DNA of 64,000 nt from Bacteroidales bacterium (GTDB lineage: Bacteria; Bacteroidota; Bacteroidia; Bacteroidales; UBA12077), in contig JAEINU010000001.1 of the NCBI GenBank assembly GCA_016342685.1, positions 950,169 through 1,014,168 on the forward strand. Direction: 5' to 3'. How positions within the stretch are numbered: the stretch's first letter is position 1; each line of letters opens with the position of its first letter. Below are positions 26,280 through 35,653 of the stretch, piece by piece. The position numbers and the translations under genes were made by a program. The notes below the pieces were generated by a model. That model made no database searches. It was given only the letters and a program-made list of their open reading frames with translations, and was not told where the DNA came from.

Positions 26280-27209
26280 ATGAAAAACGCATTAGTAATT
26301 TATTATTCGCAATCAGGACAATTAACTGAAATTGCAAAGAATTTTGCAAAACCATTAGAAAATTCACCGGAGTATACTGTAACCTATGCTAGTATTGAAC
26401 CGGTTAATGATTATGGTTTTCCATGGAAAGGATATCAATTTTTTGATTCATTCCCTGAATCTGTTGATAAAATTCCATGTGAAATTAAACCATTAGATCT
26501 AGAGTCTGAAGATTTTGATCTAATTGTATTTGCATACTCTGTATGGTATATGTCGCCATCGATTCCGTCGAATTCCTTTTTACTTTCGGAACAAGCCAAA
26601 CGTATTTTTAAAGGAAAACCTGTAATTACATTACTTGGGGTTAGAAATATGTGGGTTGTTGCTCAGGAATATGTAAAAGAAAGAATAAAAGAGCTTGGAG
26701 GAAACTTAATTGGGAACATCGTTTTAAGAGATAGAGCAGAGAATATGACTGGGATTATTACGATATCTTATTTCTTATTTACGGGTAAAAAAGATCGTTT
26801 CTTAGGATTTTTTCCTAAGGCTGGAATTTCGGAGAAAGACATAAAAAGTGCTGATAAGTTTGGTGAGATTGTAAAAGATTTCTTCGATAATAATCAATTG
26901 GATCAGATGCAAAATGCACTCGTTAAGGCAAAAGCTGTAAAAGTAAACCCTTACTTAGCATCCACTGAGCAGATGGCATTTAAACGAGTATTTACAAAAT
27001 GGTCTAGTTTTATTCTCAAAAAAGGGGGTGCTGGAGATCCTGCAAGAAAAGTTAGAGTTAGGATTTTTGCAAATTATTTTCCTTTTGCTATTTTGTTGAT
27101 TGCCCCAATAAAGTATGTTTTTTTTCTTATTTTTGCACCTTTCAAATTGAAATCTATTAAAAAAGAGATTGCATATTTCTCAGGAGTTGAATTAAAGTCG
27201 AATAATTAG
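26280..27209 (+). CDS. DarA-like flavodoxin-fold protein (dialkylresorcinol pathway-type)
   Basis: The N-terminus ALVIYYSQSGQLTEIAKN is a flavodoxin phosphate-binding loop, and the middle (FAYSVWYMSPSIPS) fits a flavodoxin-like fold. The C-terminal third is basic with a hydrophobic segment (about 265-290), suggesting membrane association. In Bacteroidota such proteins are annotated DarA and lie next to a ketosynthase III-like DarB, as here, with a gap of 14 bases. In dialkylresorcinol/flexirubin biosynthesis DarA and DarB make the aromatic ring from two acyl chains. No other aryl-polyene or flexirubin genes are in this window, so the actual product is uncertain. Confidence 0.72.
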   Translation: MKNALVIYYSQSGQLTEIAKNFAKPLENSPEYTVTYASIEPVNDYGFPWKGYQFFDSFPESVDKIPCEIKPLDLESEDFDLIVFAYSVWYMSPSIPSNSFLLSEQAKRIFKGKPVITLLGVRNMWVVAQEYVKERIKELGGNLIGNIVLRDRAENMTGIITISYFLFTGKKDRFLGFFPKAGISEKDIKSADKFGEIVKDFFDNNQLDQMQNALVKAKAVKVNPYLASTEQMAFKRVFTKWSSFILKKGGAGDPARKVRVRIFANYFPFAILLIAPIKYVFFLIFAPFKLKSIKKEIAYFSGVELKSNN

Positions 27210-27223
27210 AAGATATATATAAA

Positions 27224-28366
27224 ATGCCGAACCAAGTATATATAAATAACATTGCAAAGTTTTTACCCAACGAACCTGTTTCTAATGAAGATATGGAAAC
27301 AATTCTAGGTTTAGTTAATGGGAAACCATCAAGGTCGAAAAATATTGTTTTACGACAAAATGGAATCAAGAATCGATATTATGTAATTGATAAAAAGGGT
27401 GATATAACATTTTCCAATGCAGATATTACTGCTAATGCTATTAAGAATCTTGAAAATAAGAATTTTTCAATAAAAGATATTGAGGTATTATCGTGTGGTA
27501 CATCATTGCCAGATCAGTTATTACCTTCCCATGCATCAATGGTACATGGCGAATTAAAAAATAATACGCTGGAAGTTATCTCTCCATCTGGAGTTTGCTG
27601 TGCGGGAATGCATGCATTAAAATATGGATACTTATCAGTATTATCAGAACAATCAAACAATGCAGTTTGTAGTGGCTCCGAAGTTATTTCTACTTTATTA
27701 CGTGCCGATAAGTTCAGCAAAGAAATGAACTGTACAAATACTTTAGAGAAAAATCCAATCTTAGCCTTTGAAAAAGATTTCTTACGTTGGATGCTTTCTG
27801 ATGGGGCAGGAGCAGTACTTTTGGAGAACAAACCAAATGCTGAAGGAATATCTTTAAAAATAGAATGGATTGATACAATTTCATTTGCAAATGAGCTAGA
27901 TGCATGCATGTATGCAGGCTGTGATAAAAATGAAGATGGAGAACTTGTTGGTTGGAGAGAATTAAATCCTGAATTGTGGTTGGAAAAATCAGTTTTCTCG
28001 GTAAAGCAGGATGTGAAATTGCTTGATAAACACGTTGTAAGCAAGTGTATAACTCCTATGGCTGAGATCATGAAAAAGAAAAATGTGGATAGTGTTGCAG
28101 ATGTTGATTATTTCTTGCCACATTTATCATCTATGTTTTTTAAGCAAAAGCTATACGATGAAATGAAAAATCAAGGAATTGAAATTTCTGATGAAAAGTG
28201 GTTTACAAATCTAACGAAAGTAGGAAACGTAGGCTCGGCATCGATATATATAATTTTAGAAGAGTTATTTCATTCGGGAAAACTTAAGAAAGGTGAAAAA
28301 ATTCTAATTATGGTGCCGGAGAGTGGACGATTCTCATATTCATACGCTTATTTAACTGTAGCCTAA
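27224..28366 (+). CDS. DarB-like 3-oxoacyl-ACP synthase III family protein
   Basis: A 380-residue thiolase-fold condensing enzyme. The catalytic Cys is in PSGVCCAGMHA near residue 127, the His in DYFLPHLSS near 305, and the Asn in VGNVGSAS near 339, so the Cys-His-Asn triad of the FabH branch is complete. A longer than usual insertion around 160-250 distinguishes it from housekeeping FabH. It is co-transcribed with the DarA-like gene and ends at a strong terminator. It probably condenses two acyl units to a dialkylresorcinol or related ring precursor. Confidence 0.8.
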   Translation: MPNQVYINNIAKFLPNEPVSNEDMETILGLVNGKPSRSKNIVLRQNGIKNRYYVIDKKGDITFSNADITANAIKNLENKNFSIKDIEVLSCGTSLPDQLLPSHASMVHGELKNNTLEVISPSGVCCAGMHALKYGYLSVLSEQSNNAVCSGSEVISTLLRADKFSKEMNCTNTLEKNPILAFEKDFLRWMLSDGAGAVLLENKPNAEGISLKIEWIDTISFANELDACMYAGCDKNEDGELVGWRELNPELWLEKSVFSVKQDVKLLDKHVVSKCITPMAEIMKKKNVDSVADVDYFLPHLSSMFFKQKLYDEMKNQGIEISDEKWFTNLTKVGNVGSASIYIILEELFHSGKLKKGEKILIMVPESGRFSYSYAYLTVA

Positions 28367-28391
28367 TTATTATGAAAACGAATAATATATC

Positions 28392-28422
28392 AAAGCCCTA
28401 TAGTTGTCTATAGGGCTTTTGT
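28392..28422 (+). terminator. Terminator of the DarA/DarB-like operon
   Basis: Perfect 12-bp stem AAAGCCCTATAG/CTATAGGGCTTT with a 4-base loop and following T run, 25 bases after the stop codon. Confidence 0.9.
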
Positions 28423-28503
28423 TTTTTGCATTTTTAAAATTGTGAAATTAAGTAATAAAACTTATTTTAGCTGTTGGACAAATTAACCTAAAAAATTATA
28501 TCA

Positions 28504-29673
28504 ATGTATAATATCGCATTATTTGGTCCTCCTGGTGCAGGTAAAGGGACACAATCACGAAAACTTATAGAAAAATATAATTTAGCTTATATTTCTACTG
28601 GAGATATTTTAAGACAAGAAATTTCGGAAGGATCAGATTTGGGGTTGAAGGCAAAGAGTGTTATTGAAATGGGAGGTTTAGTTTCTGATGAAATAATAGT
28701 TCAAATTATTGAGAAAAAAATTAAAACCAATACAGATGTAAATGGTTTTCTTTTCGATGGATTTCCAAGAACAGTAGTTCAAGCGTACATTCTAGAAGGA
28801 TTGCTTTTAAAATTGAATACATCATTAAATTGTATGGTTAGTTTGGAAGTTCCACAAGATGTTCTGATGGAGCGTATGCTTGAAAGAGCTAAAAAGGAAA
28901 AACGTGCAGATGATACCATTGAAGTAATTCAAAACAGATTGAAAGAATACAAAAATAAAACTGTTCCAGTTGCAGATTTCTACAAAGAAAAGGGGATTAA
29001 ATATAGTGTTGATGGGGTTGGTGTCTTAGATGATATTTTTGAAAGAATTACTAATGTTGTTGAACAATCATTAACTAAAGCGTGGCTTAATGTTGTTTTA
29101 TACGGTCCTCCAGGATCAGGAAAAGGTACACAAGGGAAATTGTTAGCTGAGAAATATGATTTGGTTTATATTTCTACTGGGTCTCTTTTAAGAAAAGAAA
29201 TTGAAAAAGGGACTGACATGGGGTTGTCTGCAAAAGCATACATGGAAAAGGGAGATATTGTTCCCGATGAATTTGCGATTAAACTTATTGAAAAACAGAT
29301 ACAAACACATCCTGATGCAAAAGGCTTTTTCTTCAAAGGATTCCCGAGAACAATTGTTCAAGCATATATTCTTGATGGATTATTAAGAAAAGTAAACTCA
29401 TCTGTTTCATGTGTTTTTAATTTAGATGTTCCTACATTAGAATCAATTAAGCGATTAAGTGCTCGTAGTAAAACTAAAGAAAGCAGATACTACGATATGG
29501 ATACGGATGTAATCATTCGAAGATTAGAAAATTTTCAAAATAGGACTAAACCTGTTTTAGATTATTACGAAAAACAAAAAAATATATATACTGTAAATGG
29601 TATAGGATCTGAGGATGAAGTTTCTACTCGACTCGCTGAGAAATTAAAAATAGCATTCAAAAATGCAAGATAA
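28504..29673 (+). CDS. adk: Tandem two-domain adenylate kinase with degenerate second domain
   Basis: Adenylate kinase interconverts 2 ADP and ATP plus AMP. This 389-residue protein contains two complete-length kinase domains, 1-190 and 195-389, each with a P-loop (GPPGAGKGTQ, GPPGSGKGTQ) and the GFPRT AMP-site arginine. Domain 1 keeps Asp34 (STGD), Asp85 (FDGFPRT) and RADD (134-137) and looks active. Domain 2 has Ser227, Lys278 and RYYD at these places, losing key acidic residues for magnesium and nucleotide handling, so it is probably inactive or altered. Both have a short lid without zinc cysteines. Bacterial Adk is usually a single domain of about 190-215 residues. Confidence 0.92.
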   Translation: MYNIALFGPPGAGKGTQSRKLIEKYNLAYISTGDILRQEISEGSDLGLKAKSVIEMGGLVSDEIIVQIIEKKIKTNTDVNGFLFDGFPRTVVQAYILEGLLLKLNTSLNCMVSLEVPQDVLMERMLERAKKEKRADDTIEVIQNRLKEYKNKTVPVADFYKEKGIKYSVDGVGVLDDIFERITNVVEQSLTKAWLNVVLYGPPGSGKGTQGKLLAEKYDLVYISTGSLLRKEIEKGTDMGLSAKAYMEKGDIVPDEFAIKLIEKQIQTHPDAKGFFFKGFPRTIVQAYILDGLLRKVNSSVSCVFNLDVPTLESIKRLSARSKTKESRYYDMDTDVIIRRLENFQNRTKPVLDYYEKQKNIYTVNGIGSEDEVSTRLAEKLKIAFKNAR

Positions 29674-29677
29674 AATG

Positions 29678-29704
29678 AAAAGGCTCCTAAATGGAGCCTT
29701 TTTT
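29678..29704. terminator. Bidirectional terminator between adk and the OmpA-like gene
   Basis: Perfect 10-bp stem AAAAGGCTCC/GGAGCCTTTT with a 5-base loop, flanked by A and T runs, between convergent genes. Confidence 0.9.
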
Positions 29705-30921
29705 ATATAAAATAAATTCTACTTTTCGAGATTTATTCATTTCAATGCTCGATTTTATTTCACCTTTCCCATTAGATTTTAATCGAACTGGATCAATTCC
29801 ATTTATTTTAAAATATTCTTTTACTTGATCTGCTCTTTCTTGAGAAAGTTTAAGATTATAAATATCAGTTCCTGATTCATCCGCATATCCATTTATTTGT
29901 AAATCATAATAAGAATAATCTAATATATCATAAATATAATCTAACAACTCTGCAGATTCTAGTTTTATTTCCGACGAATTCAAATTGAAATAAATGGGCA
30001 GTAAAATATGTGTTTTTTCATTTTCTGATTCAATTATTAGGCTATCCTTACTGAAGGTCTTATAATAGTCTTCTAAATTCTTAATGGTAGGATTAACTTT
30101 TCTTCCATCACTTATAAATGAGTTTCCTTTAAGAAAGATCCAGGAGTCGTATTTTCGATCACCAATATCCGCAATTGCTATTTTGAAATGATACCATTGG
30201 TAAGGTTTTAATCTTATTCCAGTTGTTATTGGTTTTGTGTAGCCGTCGAACTGAAAAAGATAATTGTTTTCGCAAAACTGTTTTTCTCTTTCTATATTGT
30301 CATTATGCTTATATTCTATTTGATTATTAGCAATATAATAATCAGAATTGTGTTCATTGTTTATTAGATCAATCGTAATTGGAGTATTTCTGTTTGGAAG
30401 AACAGCAATATTTCTCTGAAGTTTTGTTTCTAGGTCTTTGATAAAAAACCAAAAATATCACTAACACCCTTTTTTACATATTCAGGATATTCTTCTGATG
30501 CAAACTGAAATACAAAACGAATACTATCAGTTAACGACATGAAATCAAATTCCAGAATGGATGAATCAAAGGTTTTTAAATTATTTATTGCAGATAAATC
30601 TATATCCCCTTTTGCATGATTTTCATTCGAAGCTGTGCCATCATTAGGTCCCATTGCATCTTTCGCTTTTCCAGAGCTTAAAACTATTCCGCTTGCAGGA
30701 AGGTCGTTGAATTTACTTTTGTATTGGAATAATCCTAAAGCATTATTCATGCCTGAATATGAAATGTTTTTAATTTTTATTCCATTGTGATTTTTGCTTA
30801 AAAGATGATTATAAACCAACTCTTTTGCTTGACAATGGTTTTCGATTCTAAAAGTTTGTGATTTTAGATTACTGAATGAAAAAAATAAAAGAATTAGAAA
30901 AACGAATTTTAAATTCATCAA
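29687..30921 (-). pseudogene. Frameshifted choice-of-anchor L plus OmpA-like envelope protein
   Basis: Two reading frames join into one protein of about 411 residues. The first 160 residues have a signal peptide and the choice-of-anchor L pattern (SGIVLSSGKA ... QFASEEYPEYV ... SDIFGF). At a run of six As (30443-30448 on the plus strand) the frame shifts; restoring one base gives GFFIKDLETKL and an uninterrupted reading to the C-terminus. The last about 100 residues are an OmpA-like peptidoglycan-binding domain (INGYADESG, LSQERADQVKEYF, SRKVEFIL). It would be a surface or periplasmic protein tethered to peptidoglycan. It may be phase-variable, a pseudogene or a sequencing error. Confidence 0.85.
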
Positions 30922-30923
30922 TA

Positions 30924-31265
30924 TTAGAATAAATTCAATATCTCATCAACCTGTACACTTTTTTCATCGTAGATTACAGAGTAACTCCCTAATTCAAGTT
31001 GTGTTTTTTCTTGAATTAAATCAATTAAAAATTCAACACAAGGAACATCAAATTCTTTACTATTAACATATATAGCAACGGCTTCCAATTGAATGCTGAT
31101 ATCTTCTAGCTGAACACCTTCAGGGAATTCTTTTTTTAGTTCATTAATATCATCGCCTGTAAATATATCTGTTAACAAACCGTTTAAGCTTGTAATTGTT
31201 TCTTCAATTAGTTGATCTTTAGTCTTGTTTTGAAAGATTAGGCTTTCTATTTTATCCTGTAACAT
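30924..31265 (-). CDS. Hypothetical protein, acidic, about 113 residues
   Basis: No family is recognised. The sequence is soluble, rich in Glu, Asp and Leu, with no signal peptide, no transmembrane helix and one cysteine (VPCVEFL). Its pattern predicts mostly helices at the N-terminus and mixed structure later. It ends two bases before the choice-of-anchor L/OmpA gene and is probably translated from the same mRNA, so it may be an accessory or regulator of that envelope protein. Confidence 0.6.
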   Translation of the reverse strand: MLQDKIESLIFQNKTKDQLIEETITSLNGLLTDIFTGDDINELKKEFPEGVQLEDISIQLEAVAIYVNSKEFDVPCVEFLIDLIQEKTQLELGSYSVIYDEKSVQVDEILNLF

Positions 31266-31364
31266 TTTGTTTTATTTTAAAGGTTAAATTTAATCCGAAA
31301 TTAAGTAAAAGATTTAAGATAGAAAAATTAGCAAAAGCATATATACATAACATAATTGGAAGTA

Positions 31365-31395
31365 TTGGATTAAATATAAATACATTTTATATTTG
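31365..31395 (+). promoter_or_regulatory. Bacteroidota promoter for the membrane protein at 31413
   Basis: A -33 TTG (31365-31367) and a -7 TATATTTG (31388-31395) are separated by 20 bases, matching the Bacteroidota housekeeping consensus. The ATG lies 18 bases after the -7 element. Confidence 0.7.
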
Positions 31396-31412
31396 GATTA
31401 AATTTAAAGAAG

Positions 31413-32051
31413 ATGAGAGAGTTTTCAATTATTGCAGTATCATTAATAAACTTAATAATAGGGGTAAGATATTGTATCTTAACATATAATAAAAAAATAA
31501 AACCAGTCTTAGCGATGTGGGTATTTTTTTCTATTGCAGTAGCTATGAGTTTAACAACTTATATGGCGAATGATAATTTTAGTATGTGGGATAACGTACT
31601 AAATACTACCGATTTAATAATGGTAACAGCAGTAGCCATAATGATATTTTTTTTTGGTGATAAAAGCTCTAAGTTTTCAAAATTTGATAAAATATGTTTG
31701 ATAGCTGTTATACTTATTACCTTATTTTGGTTTGTTACTAAAACGCATTTTTTATCTCATTTAATGATTCAAAGTGTATTAGTAATCGCTTATTTTCCAG
31801 TGATTAAAAGGTTGTGGCAATCGAAAGAAAACACAGAACCATTTTCTGTTTGGATACTAATGATGATAGCTCCGATTTTTGCATTGCTTTCAAGTAAGGG
31901 TATCTTAGCTGCAGTTTATTCGGGAAGAGCAATTGCATCAACAGGATTGCTTATTGTTTTAATGCTTCGAGTAGAATATTTAAATAAGAGAAATACTGAA
32001 AAAGAATATTTGAAGATAAAAACAAGATTTTTAAATAAAATAAGAAAATGA
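31413..32051 (+). CDS. Polytopic membrane protein of unknown function
   Basis: A 212-residue protein with about seven hydrophobic helices and short loops, ending in a basic tail (EYLKIKTRFLNKIRK). I recognise no family or catalytic motif. It has its own clear promoter and a strong terminator that begins at its stop codon, so it is a stand-alone unit. The even helix spacing resembles small seven-helix sensor or PQ-loop-like proteins but there is no diagnostic residue. Confidence 0.6.
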   Translation: MREFSIIAVSLINLIIGVRYCILTYNKKIKPVLAMWVFFSIAVAMSLTTYMANDNFSMWDNVLNTTDLIMVTAVAIMIFFFGDKSSKFSKFDKICLIAVILITLFWFVTKTHFLSHLMIQSVLVIAYFPVIKRLWQSKENTEPFSVWILMMIAPIFALLSSKGILAAVYSGRAIASTGLLIVLMLRVEYLNKRNTEKEYLKIKTRFLNKIRK

Positions 32052-32080
32052 AAAGAGCGTATTTTACTACGCTCTTTTTT
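32051..32080. terminator. Bidirectional terminator
   Basis: 11-bp stem AAAAGAGCGTA/TACGCTCTTTT with a 6-base loop and T run, between convergent genes. It begins at the last base of the upstream stop codon. Confidence 0.9.
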
Positions 32081-32084
32081 ATAT

Positions 32085-33023
32085 TTATTCTGATACTTCT
32101 GGAGTTATTTTTGCGAATAATTTCTTAAACGATCCCCATTTATACTTGTAGGATATTATGAAAAGAAATATTCCTGAGAATATTAATAATTCATACAGAC
32201 TAAAAACGGGATCAACTACTTCAGCTTTTAAAATAGCAGGTGTTTGTAATACGGAACTATCATGTGTTACAAGCAAAGAACTCAATACATTATTTACAAC
32301 ATGAACCCCAATGGCAATTTCTAAACCTTCGTCCATAATTACACAAATTGCAAAGACCAATCCCAATGTGATATATTGAGGAAGCATAAGAGCAACTCCA
32401 TATTCTTTAACTTCAGGATTTGTTAAATGCATTACTCCAAATAAAACAGAGGTAACAATTAATGGAATCCATGTATTTTTAGTTAATACAGCCAAGCCTT
32501 GTTGAAAATACCCACGAAATATAACTTCTTCAAAGGTAGCTTGCAGTGTAATAAATACGATACTTATAAAAAACAGTGTTATAAATTGACTTGGATTAAA
32601 TTGAACGGTGTAATCTTCTGGGTTTAGATTATAGCTTACGATCAAACTAATTATCATTAATCCACCCCAAACTCCAATTGCAAAAAAGAATCTGCTAAAA
32701 TCAAATTTATTCCTTCCAGTTAATGTGTCAGTAATACTTCTTTCATGTAATGGCTTTATTAATAAAATAAATGCTATTAGTCCTGCAGCAAATGGAATTA
32801 ACATTAGAAATAATCCCAAGTTTGAATTTATACCTAATAATGAAAAATCTGTAAGGTTCGATGAGTTTAGCTCTAAACCTTTGCTCAAAGCTTGAGCTGC
32901 AGCAACTATGCTAAAGGGAATGCTTCCCAATTGTGTTACCACAAAAACAATAGCTATCATTATTATATATCTCCACCAACAATTTTTCCCTAGAAATGCT
33001 TTTGTAAAATACTTGTTTGTCAT
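32085..33023 (-). CDS. CPBP-family intramembrane metalloprotease
   Basis: A membrane protease of the CAAX/Abi (CPBP) family. The three motifs are present: EEVIFRG (paired Glu plus Arg) near residue 167, FGVMHLTNP (His) near 200, and the third-motif His in IGVHVVNN near 240. About eight hydrophobic helices surround them. Such enzymes cleave substrates inside the membrane and have varied roles, including bacteriocin immunity and prenyl-protein processing; the substrate is unknown here. It is monocistronic and divergent from the sugar transporter gene. Confidence 0.92.
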   Translation of the reverse strand: MTNKYFTKAFLGKNCWWRYIIMIAIVFVVTQLGSIPFSIVAAAQALSKGLELNSSNLTDFSLLGINSNLGLFLMLIPFAAGLIAFILLIKPLHERSITDTLTGRNKFDFSRFFFAIGVWGGLMIISLIVSYNLNPEDYTVQFNPSQFITLFFISIVFITLQATFEEVIFRGYFQQGLAVLTKNTWIPLIVTSVLFGVMHLTNPEVKEYGVALMLPQYITLGLVFAICVIMDEGLEIAIGVHVVNNVLSSLLVTHDSSVLQTPAILKAEVVDPVFSLYELLIFSGIFLFIISYKYKWGSFKKLFAKITPEVSE

Positions 33024-33208
33024 ATCGATTAAATTTATTAATGTTTTTGGGTTAGTATATCAAGTTTCGAAATTATTACAAAATAATAGAATTAAATATT
33101 AAGGCTTATTAAAAACCGCACTTAGATTTGAAAATAGAATGTTTTATTCCGTATTTTAAAAATAACTTTATTAAATCTATTTATAGATGAATAATTGCAA
33201 ATAATTAA

Positions 33209-33216
33209 TATTTTTG
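33209..33216 (+). promoter_or_regulatory. -7 promoter box for the sugar permease gene
   Basis: TATTTTTG matches TAnnTTTG and ends 25 bases before the ATG at 33242. No -33 element is clear. Confidence 0.5.
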
Positions 33217-33241
33217 TTCTGATTAATCTAATTTCTACTAA

Positions 33242-34531
33242 ATGAACTCAAGCAAAAAACAGTTTGTAACTTCAATGATAATCATTGGAGTTTTATTTTT
33301 TCTTTTTGGTTTTATAACCTGGTTAAATGGAATTTTAATTCCTTATTTAAAAATCGCATGTGAGCTAAATAATCTGCAATCTCTAATGGTTGCCTTTTCA
33401 TTTTATATAGCATACTTTGTTATGGCTATTCCTTCGGGTTGGGTTTTGAAAAGAACAGGTTTTAAGAAAGGTATGATGTTTGGTTTATGGATTATGGCTA
33501 TAGGTGCTCTTGTCTTTATTCCTGCAGCATATACTCGTTCGTTTCCTTTATTCCTGTTTGGATTATTTATTATGGGAACAGGACTTACAGTATTGCAAAA
33601 CTCGTCAAATCCATATATAACTATAATTGGGCCTGTAGAAACTGCTGCAAGCAGGATTAGCATAATGGGAATATGTAATAAGATTGCAGGAGCTCTTGCT
33701 CCAATAATTCTAGCTTATTTTATTCTTAACGATGGAGATAGCTTTGTGGAAAGCTTAAAAACTATGGCGCCAGATGCAAAAAGTCTAGCCCTTGATGCAC
33801 TTGCTGCAAGAGCAATTGCTCCATATACCGTAATTGCAATAAGTTTGTTTTTGCTCGGGATTATGATGCGTTATTCTCCATTACCTGAGATTGAAAATGA
33901 GGATGAATCCGAAACTGAAAAAGATTCTAATGACAATGAAGTAGCCAGTATATTTCATCTTCCTCATTTATGGATGGGAGCGATAGCTTTGTTTTTTTAT
34001 GTGGGAGTAGAAGTTATTGCTGGAGATACTATTATCCGATATGGAATGCTTTTAGGTATTGATATTGCTGATGCAAAAATTTATACAAGCTATACCTTAG
34101 TAGCAATGATCGTTGGATATGTTCTTATAGGACTAATTCTTATACCAAAGATTATTTCTCAGCGAGTTGCTTTAGTATTAAGTGCTGTATTAGGAATTGC
34201 GTTTACCTTAGCTGCTATATTTACATCTGGACCTACATCTGTCTTTTTTATTGCAATGCTAGGATTTGCAAATGCAATTGTATGGCCTGCAATTTGGCCA
34301 CTTGCTATTCATAATACAGGTAAGCATATAAAAACTGCGTCTTCACTTTTAATTATGGCAATTGCCGGTGGTGCTACACTTCCATTAATATGGGGTGCTT
34401 TTGCAGATTATTTTGCCGGACAACCTCAAAATGCGTATTGGATATGTATTCCTTGTTACCTTATAATTTTTTATTTTAGTATGTGGGGATATAAATTGAA
34501 GCCTAGAAAAGTTTTAAATAAGATTGCTTAA
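33242..34531 (+). CDS. MFS sugar permease, FHS (FucP/GluP-like) family
   Basis: A 12-helix major facilitator of the fucose-galactose-glucose:proton symporter type. The first helix block FFLFGFITWLNGILIPYLK and the later LQNSSNPYITIIGP segment, with the conserved Asn/Pro pair, are characteristic. A charged, Glu/Asp-rich cytoplasmic loop (about 218-235) separates the two halves. It imports a hexose such as glucose or galactose. A sugar-phosphate-type nucleotidyltransferase follows 175 bases later, and a glycosidase lies beyond that on the other strand, suggesting a small carbohydrate-use locus. Confidence 0.9.
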   Translation: MNSSKKQFVTSMIIIGVLFFLFGFITWLNGILIPYLKIACELNNLQSLMVAFSFYIAYFVMAIPSGWVLKRTGFKKGMMFGLWIMAIGALVFIPAAYTRSFPLFLFGLFIMGTGLTVLQNSSNPYITIIGPVETAASRISIMGICNKIAGALAPIILAYFILNDGDSFVESLKTMAPDAKSLALDALAARAIAPYTVIAISLFLLGIMMRYSPLPEIENEDESETEKDSNDNEVASIFHLPHLWMGAIALFFYVGVEVIAGDTIIRYGMLLGIDIADAKIYTSYTLVAMIVGYVLIGLILIPKIISQRVALVLSAVLGIAFTLAAIFTSGPTSVFFIAMLGFANAIVWPAIWPLAIHNTGKHIKTASSLLIMAIAGGATLPLIWGAFADYFAGQPQNAYWICIPCYLIIFYFSMWGYKLKPRKVLNKIA

Positions 34532-34706
34532 AATATTGAGAGATAAGGATAAGAAGTATCCTAAACTAAGATTGTAATTAAAATTAGAAATAGACGGGAA
34601 TTATTAATTCTGCTATCAAATCTCAATACTATTATCTTGTTACTTTTAAGAATCATCAGTAATTTTACAATCTATAAACCTTAAACTTTTAACCTTTAAC
34701 AAAAGT

Positions 34707-35609
34707 ATGGATTTAACATTATTAGTATTAGCAGCAGGAATGGGCAGCCGCTATGGTGGATTAAAACAACTGGATCAGGTTGGCCCAAGTGGAGAAACTA
34801 TTATTGATTACTCAGTATATGACGCAATTGAAGCGGGTTTTAATAAAGTAGTTTTCATTATTCGAAGGGATATTGAAAAGGAAATGAAAGAGTTATTATT
34901 TGATAAATACAGCAAGAAAATAAAGATCGAATATGTATTTCAGGAGTTAGAAAATGTACCTGAAGGAGTTGCTTTTCCTGCAGATAGAGTTAAACCTTGG
35001 GGAACAGGGCATGCAGTATTAATGGCTAAAGATGTAATTAATGAGCCATTTGTTGTTATTAATGCAGATGATTTTTATGGTAAAAGTGCTTTCAAAGTAG
35101 TTGCCGATTATATGAATAGTCAGCAAGGAGATCTGAAAGGAAAGAATTGCATGGCAGGTTATTTATTAAAAAACACACTTTCTGAGCATGGAACAGTTTC
35201 ACGTGGTGTTTGTAAAGTTAACAATGAAAACGAACTTGTTGAAGTTACAGAACGAACTAAAATAGGCTTGGAGAACAATAAAATTATTGCTGATGATAAT
35301 GGAAATAATCTTGAATTAAATGGTGATTCTTTTGTTTCGATGAATTTTTGGGGTTTTACTCCAGATGTATTTGCAGAGCTTGAATCTGAATTTAAGAAAT
35401 TTATACTAGAGAATGCAGATAATATTAAGTCAGAATATTATATTCCATCAATAGTAAGTCATCAAATAAACAATAATTTGGCAACGGTTAAAGTACTTCA
35501 AGCTACCGATCAGTGGTTTGGAGTAACTTACAAAGAAGACAAACCTGTTGTTGTAGAAAAAATGAAGGCACTTACAGATGCAGGTGAATACCCTGAACGA
35601 CTTTGGTAA
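34707..35609 (+). CDS. Sugar nucleotidyltransferase-like protein
   Basis: The N-terminal LVLAAGMGSRYGGLKQ is the nucleotide-binding signature of sugar-1-phosphate nucleotidyltransferases, and NADDFYG near residue 112 is the metal-binding Asp motif. The 300-residue length matches a Bacteroidota group of NTP_transferase proteins with unproven specificity. It probably activates a sugar phosphate with UTP or another NTP in the cytoplasm. Its position after a hexose permease supports a carbohydrate role. It ends at a strong bidirectional terminator. Confidence 0.82.
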   Translation: MDLTLLVLAAGMGSRYGGLKQLDQVGPSGETIIDYSVYDAIEAGFNKVVFIIRRDIEKEMKELLFDKYSKKIKIEYVFQELENVPEGVAFPADRVKPWGTGHAVLMAKDVINEPFVVINADDFYGKSAFKVVADYMNSQQGDLKGKNCMAGYLLKNTLSEHGTVSRGVCKVNNENELVEVTERTKIGLENNKIIADDNGNNLELNGDSFVSMNFWGFTPDVFAELESEFKKFILENADNIKSEYYIPSIVSHQINNNLATVKVLQATDQWFGVTYKEDKPVVVEKMKALTDAGEYPERLW

Positions 35610-35626
35610 TAGTATATATATTATAG

Positions 35627-35653
35627 AAGGGACTCGTTATGAGTCCCTTTTTT
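35627..35653. terminator. Bidirectional terminator
   Basis: Perfect 9-bp stem AAGGGACTC/GAGTCCCTT with a 5-base loop and T run between convergent genes. Confidence 0.85.

Noticed and set aside
27514..28071. 185-codon open frame on the minus strand
   Set aside because: Fully antisense to the DarB-like gene, whose catalytic triad is intact; composition is not protein-like.
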